Positions 23,716-31,477 of a stretch of 41,006 nucleotides of DNA are shown piece by piece. Under the pieces are notes generated by a model, which had not been told where the DNA came from, searched no databases, and saw only the letters and a list, made by a program, of their open reading frames with translations. The translations under genes and the position numbers were made by a program. Source of the DNA: RUG11237 sp964450185 (lineage in GTDB: Bacteria > Bacillota > Clostridia > Lachnospirales > Lachnospiraceae); the NCBI GenBank assembly GCA_964450185.1, contig CAYVCL010000017.1:1-41006 (forward strand), read 5' to 3'. Within the stretch, counting starts at the first letter, position 1. Each line of letters begins with the position of its first letter.

Positions 23716-25275
23716 ATGAGTTTTTTTAAAGATTTTAAAGAGGATTTATCTCAGGCAGTCAGTGAATTGATGCCTTCTGAGGAGGAAATGCTGGCAAAGC
23801 TGGAGGAAAAGGAAGATAGAGAGAAACCAACAGACATTGCGGAAGAATTTGTGATTCCGGATGAAGAACCGGAAGTACTTTCTGATGCAATCCTTTTTGA
23901 AACACCGGTAGTTACAGAAGAATTTGTGATTCCGGATGAAACAACAAGTTTTACAGAAGAAGCGGCAGAGGTTTCTGAAGAAAGCATTTCTGAAGAAATT
24001 AGCTCTGAGGAAGTAGCAGAAGAAACACCAGAAATTTTCCAGATGGAAATTCCGGAAATGACAGAAGAAATTGCAGAACCGGAAGTATCTGAAATGACAG
24101 AGGAAATGGAAGAAACTACACCAGAGTTAATCGAATTGCCGGAAGAAGTGGCAGAAGAAACCATTCCTGAATTGATTTTAGACGAGGCAGTAGAATCTGT
24201 AGAAGAAATGATTCCGGAAGAAATTGCAGTGGAAGAATCTATGACAGAAGAAACAGTATCAGAGGAAATGATATCGGAATTGTTAGATTTACCGGAAGAA
24301 GAAACAATTTCTGAATCAGAAGTAGAAGAAGTACAGGAAGAACTGATTTTGGATATTGAAGAACAGCCAGAAGAAACAGCAGAAGCGACAGAAGAAACAG
24401 TTTCTGAAACAGACATGATTATGGATGAATTTATTATACCGGAAGAAACAGTAGATGGTATAGCACCGGAAGAAGAAATGCTGGAAGAAGTGGCAGCAGA
24501 AGAAGTAATGGAAGAAGTTGTTCAAGAAGTTTTAGAGTTTCCAGAAGAAACAGTTGCGGTAGAAGAAGAACCAGTGGCAGTAGAGGAAATGATGGAAGAA
24601 GTTGTGGAAGAACCGGCAAAAGAAGCTGATTTATTTGCAGAACTTCATACAGAAGAAATTAAATTAGAGGAAGAAGAATTAACATTGGAAGATTTCATGA
24701 AAGAAAATGAGATAATAGATGAAACAACAAACCAGGAGGAAAATGAAATGTCAATGGAAGCAAATGAAATGGAAAGTTTAGTAGAGGAACAGTCAACAAT
24801 TATGAATGACGGAACTCCAACAAGTGAAGATGTAGCGGTAATCACAAAGGGAATGAGAATCAAAGGTGATGTAGAATCTGATGGTTCTATCGAAGTTGTA
24901 GGTGATATTACCGGTAATATCACATGTAAAGGAAAACTTACTATTTCTGGTAAAGTAAACGGTAACTCAAGAGCAGCAGAAATCTTTGTAAATCAGGCAA
25001 GAATCGAAGGAGAAATCTGCAGCGACGAAACAGTAAAGGTTGGAAATGGAACAGTTATTATCGGTAACATTTCTGCTACATCTGCAGTAATTGCAGGTGC
25101 CGTAAAAGGTGATATTGACGTGAACGGACCGGTAGTAGTGGACACATCTGCAGTTGTTATGGGTAATATCAAATCCCGTTCTGTACAGATTAACAGCGGT
25201 GCAGTTATCGAAGGTACATTCTCACAGTGCTACAACAGCGAAGTGGATGTACAGGGAATCTTTGACGAAAAATAA
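23716..25275 (+). CDS. Bactofilin (polymer-forming cytoskeletal protein) with long acidic repeat extension
   Basis: 519 residues. The last 140 or so form the bactofilin beta-helix: GMRIKGDVESDGSIEVVGDI and repeated short turns (GKLTISGKVNG, ARIEGEICSD, GTVIIGNISAT, GAVKGDIDVNG), ending EGTFSQ. The first 343 residues are low-complexity, dominated by Glu with Thr, Ile, Val and Pro, and contain copies of EEFVIPDE (23842-23865 and 23917-23940 are identical over 24 nt; a third, variant copy lies near 24424). An in-frame ATG at 24748 has AGGAGG 8 nt upstream and would give a normal 175-residue bactofilin. Bactofilins polymerise under the membrane and often localise wall enzymes, which fits the preceding deacetylase. 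Confidence 0.9.
   Translation: MSFFKDFKEDLSQAVSELMPSEEEMLAKLEEKEDREKPTDIAEEFVIPDEEPEVLSDAILFETPVVTEEFVIPDETTSFTEEAAEVSEESISEEISSEEVAEETPEIFQMEIPEMTEEIAEPEVSEMTEEMEETTPELIELPEEVAEETIPELILDEAVESVEEMIPEEIAVEESMTEETVSEEMISELLDLPEEETISESEVEEVQEELILDIEEQPEETAEATEETVSETDMIMDEFIIPEETVDGIAPEEEMLEEVAAEEVMEEVVQEVLEFPEETVAVEEEPVAVEEMMEEVVEEPAKEADLFAELHTEEIKLEEEELTLEDFMKENEIIDETTNQEENEMSMEANEMESLVEEQSTIMNDGTPTSEDVAVITKGMRIKGDVESDGSIEVVGDITGNITCKGKLTISGKVNGNSRAAEIFVNQARIEGEICSDETVKVGNGTVIIGNISATSAVIAGAVKGDIDVNGPVVVDTSAVVMGNIKSRSVQINSGAVIEGTFSQCYNSEVDVQGIFDEK
24734..24750 (+). promoter_or_regulatory. Internal ribosome-binding site and start codon in the bactofilin gene
   Basis: AGGAGG (24734-24739) lies 8 nt from an in-frame ATG (24748-24750), the same geometry as true starts in this window. 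It falls exactly between the acidic repeats and the bactofilin domain. Confidence 0.6.
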
Positions 25276-25287
25276 GAGGACGAATAG

Positions 25288-25983
25288 ATGAAACGAGTAT
25301 TATTAAAATTAAGCGGTGAAGCTCTTGCAGGAGATAAGAAAACAGGATTTGATGAACCAACAGTAACAGAGGTGGCAAATCAGGTAAAGCAGTTGGTAGA
25401 TTCCGGAATTCAGGTGGGAATTGTAATTGGCGGCGGTAATTTCTGGAGAGGAAGAACCAGTGAAACAATCGAACGTACCAAAGCAGACCAGATTGGAATG
25501 TTGGCTACAGTGATGAACTGTATTTACGTTTCTGAAATCTTCCGTTCTGTAGGGATGATGACACAGGTTCTGACACCTTTTGAATGTGGCAATTTTTCAA
25601 AGCTTTATTCCAAGGATAGAGCAGAAAAGTATTTTTCCAAAAATATGGTAGTGTTTTTTGCAGGCGGTACAGGACATCCTTATTTCTCAACAGATACAGC
25701 AACTGTGTTAAGAGCGATTGAAATCGAAGCAGATGTGATTCTGTTGGCAAAAGCTATTGATGGCGTATATGACAGCGATCCAAAGGTAAATAAGGATGCT
25801 AAGAAATACGATGAAATTTCCATCGATGAAGTGGTGGCAAATAAGTTGGCAGTAGTGGATTTAACTGCATCTATTATGTGTATGGAAAACAAGATGCCTA
25901 TGATGGTATTCGGTTTAAATGAAAAGAATAGTATTGTAAATACCGTAAACGGTAAATTTACAGGTACAAAAGTAACTGTTTAG
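25288..25983 (+). CDS. pyrH: UMP kinase
   Basis: 231 residues, amino-acid-kinase fold: LLKLSGEALAGDKKTGFD, IVIGGGNFWRGR, DQIGMLATVMNC, FFAGGTGHPYFSTDTATVLRA and KAIDGVYDSDPKVNKDAKKYD. It phosphorylates UMP to UDP, feeding nucleotide and UDP-sugar pools. It starts 12 nt after the bactofilin gene and is followed by frr, as in most bacteria. Confidence 0.98.
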   Translation: MKRVLLKLSGEALAGDKKTGFDEPTVTEVANQVKQLVDSGIQVGIVIGGGNFWRGRTSETIERTKADQIGMLATVMNCIYVSEIFRSVGMMTQVLTPFECGNFSKLYSKDRAEKYFSKNMVVFFAGGTGHPYFSTDTATVLRAIEIEADVILLAKAIDGVYDSDPKVNKDAKKYDEISIDEVVANKLAVVDLTASIMCMENKMPMMVFGLNEKNSIVNTVNGKFTGTKVTV

Positions 25984-25998
25984 GAGGAAATCAAGACA

Positions 25999-26550
25999 AT
26001 GGATGAAAGATTAGTACAGTATGATGAAAAAATGAAGAAATCATATGAAAATTTAATCAGTGAGTTAGGCACCATCAGAGCAGGTAGAGCCAATCCTCAT
26101 GTATTAGATAAAATCAAAGTAGATTATTACGGAACACCATCAACCTTACAGCAGGTTGCCAATGTAACAGTTCCAGAACCAAGAATGATTCAGATTCAGC
26201 CTTGGGAAGCTTCTTTGGTAAAAGAAATTGAAAAAGCAATTCTTTGCTCAGATTTAGGGATTAACCCTACTAATGATGGAAAAATCATTCGTTTGGTTTT
26301 CCCTGAACTTACAGAAGACAGAAGAAAAGAACTTGCGAAAGATGTAAAGAAAAAAGGGGAACAGGCAAAAGTTGCTGTTCGTAACATCAGACGTGATGGA
26401 AACGATGCATTAAAGAAATTGGGTAAAACAGAAATTTCCGAAGATGAAGTGAAAGATTTGGAAAACCAGTTACAGAAATTAACAGATAAATATATTGCAG
26501 AAGTCGATAAAGCGATTGATGAAAAATCAAAAGAAATACTTACTGTATAA
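25999..26550 (+). CDS. frr: Ribosome recycling factor
   Basis: 183 residues, usual length. Family segments are ELGTIRAGRANPHVLDKIKVDYYGTPS, TVPEPRMIQIQPWE, LGINPTNDGKIIRL and PELTEDRRKELAKDVKKKGE. With EF-G it splits post-termination ribosomes. GGAGG precedes the ATG, and a terminator-like hairpin begins right after its stop. Confidence 0.98.
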   Translation: MDERLVQYDEKMKKSYENLISELGTIRAGRANPHVLDKIKVDYYGTPSTLQQVANVTVPEPRMIQIQPWEASLVKEIEKAILCSDLGINPTNDGKIIRLVFPELTEDRRKELAKDVKKKGEQAKVAVRNIRRDGNDALKKLGKTEISEDEVKDLENQLQKLTDKYIAEVDKAIDEKSKEILTV

Positions 26551-26553
26551 GTT

Positions 26554-26593
26554 TTATGGGGGCATAGTAGACTTACTGTGCCCCATAAGTTTT
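26554..26593 (+). terminator. Terminator-like hairpin between frr and uppS
   Basis: TTATGGGG (26554-26561) pairs with CCCCATAA (26581-26588). After a bulged G at 26562, CATAGTA (26563-26569) pairs with TACTGTG (26574-26580), closing a GACT loop. GTTTTA follows. The short T run suggests partial termination or attenuation of the downstream genes. Confidence 0.6.
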
Positions 26594-26646
26594 ACATAGA
26601 ACAAGGTAAGTACTACCTGATAATGAGAGAAATTGGAGGATTTAGG

Positions 26647-27354
26647 ATGAATATACCTAATCATGTGGCAATTATATTAGATGGAAACGGACGCTGGGCA
26701 AAAGCTAAGGGAATGCCTAGAAATTACGGTCATGCACAGGGCAGTAAAAATGTGGAAGTAATCTGCGAAGAAGCTTACAAAATGGGTGTTCAGTATCTTA
26801 CAGTGTACGCATTTTCTACAGAAAACTGGAAGCGTTCCAAGGATGAAGTAGATGCTTTGATGAAGCTTTTGAGAAATTACATGAAAACATGTATAAAAAC
26901 AGCACAAAAGAATAAAATGTGTGTAAAAGTAATTGGCGATATCACAAAACTGGATGAAGATATCAGAAACAGAATTTTAGAGCTGGAAGAAGCCACAAAG
27001 GATAACGATGGACTTCACTTTCAAATTGCAATTAATTACGGAAGTCGTGACGAGATAAGACGTGGTATCACAAAACTGGCAGAAGATGTGAAAGCTGGCA
27101 AATTAGAACCGGAAGCGATTACAGAGGAATGTATTGCAGGATATTTGGATACCAAAGGAATTCCGGATCCGGATTTACTGATTCGTACCAGTGGAGAACA
27201 GCGCCTGTCAAATTACTTATTATGGCAATTAGCTTACACAGAATTTTATTTTACAGATATTCATTGGCCTGATTTTGGCAAAGAAGAACTGGCAAAAGCG
27301 ATTGCTCATTATAACAAAAGAGAACGTAGATACGGAGGCGTAAAGGAGGAGTAG
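26647..27354 (+). CDS. uppS: Isoprenyl transferase (undecaprenyl diphosphate synthase type)
   Basis: 235 residues. The ATG at 26647 has GGAGG 9 nt upstream; the frame extends to an ATG-less region at 26578 inside the hairpin and is not used. Motifs of cis-prenyltransferases: IILDGNGRWAKAKG (catalytic Asp), GHAQGSKN, YAFSTENWKRS, INYGSRDEI, PDPDLLIRTSGEQRLSNYLLWQ and EFYFTDIHWPDF. It makes the C55 lipid carrier for peptidoglycan. It is tightly followed by cdsA. Confidence 0.96.
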   Translation: MNIPNHVAIILDGNGRWAKAKGMPRNYGHAQGSKNVEVICEEAYKMGVQYLTVYAFSTENWKRSKDEVDALMKLLRNYMKTCIKTAQKNKMCVKVIGDITKLDEDIRNRILELEEATKDNDGLHFQIAINYGSRDEIRRGITKLAEDVKAGKLEPEAITEECIAGYLDTKGIPDPDLLIRTSGEQRLSNYLLWQLAYTEFYFTDIHWPDFGKEELAKAIAHYNKRERRYGGVKEE

Positions 27355-27355
27355 T

Positions 27356-28186
27356 ATGTTTAAAACAAGGTTAATCAGTGGAATTGTTCTGGTAATTATT
27401 CTGGCTGTTGCACTTAGTATGGGTGGAAATATCTTGTGGAGTCTTACTCTTTTCATTTCGCTTGTCGGTCTGGTTGAAATAAACCGGGTATTAAAAAATC
27501 AAAAAAATATACTTGGAATTCTTTCTTATATTATAAGCATACTATTTTATGGATGTTTATGGCTGGGAGAAAATAAGGTATGCAATCTGATTTCAGAAAA
27601 TAATTATTTTGAAATTACAGCCATAGCATATTTGATTCTTTTGATGGCTGTATACGTTTTTACATTTCCAAAATACAAGGCAAGCGATGTATGGCTTTCC
27701 TTCTTTGGATTTTTCTATGTAAGCGTTATGCTTTCCTTTATTTATAAGATAAGAATGGTAGATGAATACGGACAGTATTTAGTGTGGCTTGTGTTTGTAT
27801 GTTCCTGGGTATGTGATACTTCTGCTTATTGTGTGGGAATGTTATTGGGAAAACATAAACTGGCACCGAAATTAAGCCCGAAGAAATCCGTGGAAGGTTC
27901 TATTGGCGGTATTGCAGGTTCTGCGATTGTAGGTGCGGTGTATGGTTATGCACTAAGAAATAATATACAGACAGCAGTTAGTCCGATGGTACTGTTTGCG
28001 TTAATTGGGGCAGTAGGAGCAGTAATTTCCCAGATTGGTGATTTGGCAGCTTCTGCTATCAAGCGTAATTACGATATCAAAGATTATGGAACATTGATTC
28101 CGGGTCATGGTGGAATTTTAGACCGCTTTGACAGCGTGATTTTTACAGCACCGGTGATTTATTTTTTATTTGTAGTTTTTGCATAA
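27356..28186 (+). CDS. cdsA: Phosphatidate cytidylyltransferase
   Basis: 276 residues, polytopic membrane protein with about eight hydrophobic segments. The CdsA signature near the C-terminus is clear: SAIKRNYDIKDYGTLIPGHG followed by GILDRFDS, with the metal-binding Asp residues. It makes CDP-diacylglycerol from phosphatidate and CTP. The start codon follows the uppS stop by 1 nt, so translational coupling is likely. Confidence 0.96.
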   Translation: MFKTRLISGIVLVIILAVALSMGGNILWSLTLFISLVGLVEINRVLKNQKNILGILSYIISILFYGCLWLGENKVCNLISENNYFEITAIAYLILLMAVYVFTFPKYKASDVWLSFFGFFYVSVMLSFIYKIRMVDEYGQYLVWLVFVCSWVCDTSAYCVGMLLGKHKLAPKLSPKKSVEGSIGGIAGSAIVGAVYGYALRNNIQTAVSPMVLFALIGAVGAVISQIGDLAASAIKRNYDIKDYGTLIPGHGGILDRFDSVIFTAPVIYFLFVVFA

Positions 28187-28220
28187 AGCACCATAGGAAG
28201 AAAAGAGGTTAAAAAACAGT

Positions 28221-29363
28221 ATGAAGAATATAGCTATCATTGGCTCTACAGGTTCCATAGGAACCCAGACGTTAGAAGTAGTTCGGGCAAATGATGATTT
28301 AAAAGTAATTGCATTGGCAGCCGGAAATAATGTGGAATTGTTGGAAAAACAGGTGAGAGAATTTAAACCTGTCTATGCATGCATGTCAAGTGAAGAAAAA
28401 GCAAAGGAATTGCGGGAGAAACTCTCAGACATGCCGGTAAAAGTACTTTGCGGTATGGAGGGCCTGTTAGAAATTGCAGTGATTCCGGAAGTGGAAATTT
28501 TAGTGACTGCCATTATGGGAATGATTGGAATTCGTCCTACCATTGCAGCCATTGAAGCAGGAAAGGATATTGCACTGGCAAATAAGGAAACACTTGTTAC
28601 TGCAGGTCATATTATTATGCCGTTGGCAAAAGAGAAAAATGTGCAGATTCTTCCGGTAGACAGTGAACACAGTGCTATTTTCCAGTCACTTCAGGGTGGA
28701 AAAAAGGAACAGGTAAGTAAGTTGTTACTAACTGCTTCCGGCGGCCCTTTCCGTGGAAGAAAAAGAGAAGACTTGGTTAACATTCAAGTGGAAGATGCGC
28801 TGAAACATCCAAACTGGGCAATGGGAAGAAAAATCACAATCGATTCCTCTACCTTGGTCAATAAAGGTTTGGAAGTAATAGAAGCAAAATGGCTCTTTGG
28901 AATGGATTTGGAACAGATTGAAGTGGTGGTACATCCTCAGAGCGTAATTCATTCCATGGTAGAATACAAGGATGGTGCGGTAATTGCACAGCTTGGGACA
29001 CCGGATATGAAGCTTCCAATTCAGTATGCTTTATATTATCCGGATAGGAAATTTTTGGCGGGAGAAAGATTGGATTTTGCAAAAATGGGTACAATGACTT
29101 TTGAAAAGCCGGATATGGAAACTTTCCGTGGACTGGCATTGGCATTGGAATCCTCAAAAGCAGGCGGTTCTATGCCGACTGTTTACAATGCGGCCAATGA
29201 ATTGGCAGTTGCTAAATTCTTAGACAAAAAGATAAAATATTTAGATATTATAGAAATTATAGAAACATGTATGAAAGCACATAAGATAATAGAAAATCCA
29301 TCTGTAGATGAGATTTTAGAAGTAGAAAAATCCGTATATGAAATGATTGAGAGCAGGTGGTAA
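28221..29363 (+). CDS. dxr: 1-deoxy-D-xylulose 5-phosphate reductoisomerase
   Basis: 380 residues. NADPH site IGSTGSIGTQTLEVV (5-19), catalytic region LPVDSEHSAIFQSLQG (metal Asp and Glu), ASGGPFRGR, HPNWAMGRKITIDSSTL and NKGLEVIEAKWLFG. It catalyses the first committed MEP-pathway step to isoprenoids; ispG downstream belongs to the same pathway, and uppS upstream uses the products. Confidence 0.98.
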   Translation: MKNIAIIGSTGSIGTQTLEVVRANDDLKVIALAAGNNVELLEKQVREFKPVYACMSSEEKAKELREKLSDMPVKVLCGMEGLLEIAVIPEVEILVTAIMGMIGIRPTIAAIEAGKDIALANKETLVTAGHIIMPLAKEKNVQILPVDSEHSAIFQSLQGGKKEQVSKLLLTASGGPFRGRKREDLVNIQVEDALKHPNWAMGRKITIDSSTLVNKGLEVIEAKWLFGMDLEQIEVVVHPQSVIHSMVEYKDGAVIAQLGTPDMKLPIQYALYYPDRKFLAGERLDFAKMGTMTFEKPDMETFRGLALALESSKAGGSMPTVYNAANELAVAKFLDKKIKYLDIIEIIETCMKAHKIIENPSVDEILEVEKSVYEMIESRW

Positions 29364-29364
29364 A

Positions 29365-30408
29365 GTGAAAATAGTATGGTCGTTACTTATATTTAGTGTT
29401 GTTGTAATTATACATGAGTTAGGTCATTTTCTGTTGGCAAAAAAGAATGGTATTTGTGTAACCCAGTTTTCCATTGGAATGGGACCAAGAATTGTGCATT
29501 TCAAAAAAGGGGAAACAGAATATTGTATCAAGCTGCTTCCTTTTGGTGGGTCCTGTATGATGCTTGGGGAAGATGGAATGACTACCGAAGAAGATTATGA
29601 TAAATCAAGGTCTTTTCAGGAAAAATCAGTGTGGGCAAGAATTTCAGTAATTGCTGCCGGACCGATTTTTAACTTCATTTTGGCATTTATCTTTTCAATT
29701 ATCTTAATTGCTTGTATGGGATACGATGCACCAACCATCGGTGAAGTTCTCGACGGCTACCCTATGCAGGAAGCCGGTTTACAGGCAGGAGATAGAATTG
29801 TAAAATTAAACAATGAATCTGTGAAAGTTTACCGTGAAGTAAGTCTGTTTATGCAGTTAAACGGTGGAGAAGAAATCCAACTTACTTACGAACGTAATGG
29901 TGAAAAAAATACAGTAACTATTACTCCAAAGTACGATGAAGAAGCAGGATATTACTTGATGGGAATGCGTCCAAACGACAGAGTGAAAGGAAACGCAATT
30001 ACTACCTTAAAGTACAGTGTATATGAAGTGCGCTGGTGGATTAAATATGTATTTAAAAGTATTAGTATGTTAATCACCGGACAGGTAAAAGCAACAGAAT
30101 TACAGGGACCGGTAGGAATCGTAAGTGTTATCAGCGATACTTATGAGCAGAGCAGCCAGTATGGTACCTTTACCGTGGTGATGAATATGTTGTATTTTGC
30201 AATTCTGCTGACAGCAAACTTGGGAGTAATGAATTTAATTCCATTCCCGGCACTGGATGGTGGAAGATTGGTATTCCTTATTATCGAAGCAATTCGAGGT
30301 AAGAAAATTCCACCGGAAAAAGAAGGTATGGTACACTTTGTTGGTATTGTACTGTTAATGGCGTTGATGGTTTTTGTTATGATTAACGATATCAAAAGGA
30401 TTTTATAG
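29365..30408 (+). CDS. rseP: RIP metalloprotease RseP (site-2 protease family)
   Basis: 347 residues. The start GTG at 29365 has AGGTGG 7 nt upstream and follows the dxr stop by 1 nt; a TTG in frame at 29347 is less likely. Features: TM1 with the zinc motif HELGHF (about residues 16-21), a central TM, one PDZ domain (about 125-195, GEVLDGYPMQEAGLQAGDRI), and a final TM pair with NLIPFPALDGGRLVF carrying the third zinc ligand. It cleaves anti-sigma factors and signal-peptide remnants inside the membrane. Confidence 0.96.
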   Translation: MKIVWSLLIFSVVVIIHELGHFLLAKKNGICVTQFSIGMGPRIVHFKKGETEYCIKLLPFGGSCMMLGEDGMTTEEDYDKSRSFQEKSVWARISVIAAGPIFNFILAFIFSIILIACMGYDAPTIGEVLDGYPMQEAGLQAGDRIVKLNNESVKVYREVSLFMQLNGGEEIQLTYERNGEKNTVTITPKYDEEAGYYLMGMRPNDRVKGNAITTLKYSVYEVRWWIKYVFKSISMLITGQVKATELQGPVGIVSVISDTYEQSSQYGTFTVVMNMLYFAILLTANLGVMNLIPFPALDGGRLVFLIIEAIRGKKIPPEKEGMVHFVGIVLLMALMVFVMINDIKRIL

Positions 30409-30419
30409 AGGTTGATAGA

Positions 30420-31475
30420 ATGCATAGAGAGAATACAAAAGTAATTCAGATAGGAAATCGGAACATAGGTGGAGGAAACCCGATTGCAATTCAATCCATG
30501 ACAAATACAAAGACAGAGGATGTGGAAGCAACTGTAGCTCAGATTGAAGAATTGACAAAGGCAGGTTGTGAAATCATCCGCTGTGCAGTTCCAACGATGG
30601 AAGCTGCAAAGGCACTGGGAGAGATTAAGAAAAGAATTTCTATTCCACTGGTGGCGGATATTCATTTTGATTACCGCCTTGCCATTGCTGCTATGGAAAA
30701 CGGTGCGGATAAAATCAGAATTAATCCGGGAAACATCGGTTCGAAAGAAAACATTAAAGCAGTGGTAGAAAAGGCAAAAGAAAAGAATATTCCGATTCGT
30801 GTTGGTGTGAACAGTGGCTCATTAGAAAAAGAGTACTTAGAAAAGTATGGTAAAGTAACTGCCCAGGGTATTGTGGAAAGTGCCATGGCAAAGGTGAAAA
30901 TGATTGAGGAATTTGATTATCACAATTTGGTTATCAGCATTAAGTCTTCCAATGTGCCAATGTGCATCGAAGCACATCAGGAGCTGGCAAAAGCCACCAA
31001 TTACCCAATACATATTGGAATCACGGAATCCGGAACATTGTTTTCCGGAACAATAAAATCTTCCGTTGGCTTAGGAATTCTTCTGTATCAGGGGATAGGC
31101 GATACCATGCGTGTGTCTTTGACAGGAAATCCGGTAGAGGAGATTAAAGCCGCAAAGATGATGTTAAAATCATTGGGACTTCGAAAAGGCGGTATTGAAA
31201 TCGTATCTTGTCCAACTTGTGGCAGAACACAGATTGATTTGATTGGTCTTGCAAATGCAGTGGAAGAAATGACAGCAGATTTTGATTTGAATATCAAAGT
31301 GGCAGTTATGGGGTGCGTTGTAAACGGACCGGGTGAAGCAAAAGAAGCAGATATTGGTATTGCCGGCGGAATCGGTGAAGGTCTGCTGATTAAAAAAGGA
31401 GAAATTATCCGCAAGGTAAAGGAAGAAGAATTGTTGGATACATTGCGACAGGAATTAGAAAACTGGGGGAAATAA
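30420..31475 (+). CDS. ispG: 4-hydroxy-3-methylbut-2-enyl diphosphate synthase (flavodoxin or ferredoxin)
   Basis: 351 residues. The TIM barrel opens with IGNRNIGGGNPIAIQSMTNT. The C-terminal iron-sulfur domain has CPTCGRTQIDL and MGCVVNGPGEAKEADIG, giving three Cys and one Glu as ligands for the 4Fe-4S cluster. It carries out the penultimate MEP step. Short spacing on both sides (11 and 2 nt) places it in the same operon as rseP and polC. Confidence 0.98.
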   Translation: MHRENTKVIQIGNRNIGGGNPIAIQSMTNTKTEDVEATVAQIEELTKAGCEIIRCAVPTMEAAKALGEIKKRISIPLVADIHFDYRLAIAAMENGADKIRINPGNIGSKENIKAVVEKAKEKNIPIRVGVNSGSLEKEYLEKYGKVTAQGIVESAMAKVKMIEEFDYHNLVISIKSSNVPMCIEAHQELAKATNYPIHIGITESGTLFSGTIKSSVGLGILLYQGIGDTMRVSLTGNPVEEIKAAKMMLKSLGLRKGGIEIVSCPTCGRTQIDLIGLANAVEEMTADFDLNIKVAVMGCVVNGPGEAKEADIGIAGGIGEGLLIKKGEIIRKVKEEELLDTLRQELENWGK

Positions 31476-31477
31476 CT

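Noticed and set aside
23751..24416. Long minus-strand open frame (221 codons, Ser-rich) opposite the bactofilin repeats
   Set aside because: It is the antisense shadow of GAA/GAG-rich repeats, has no ribosome-binding site and is low complexity throughout.
30141..30665. Minus-strand open frame of 174 codons
   Set aside because: Antisense to rseP and ispG, Cys/His-rich translation typical of a shadow frame.
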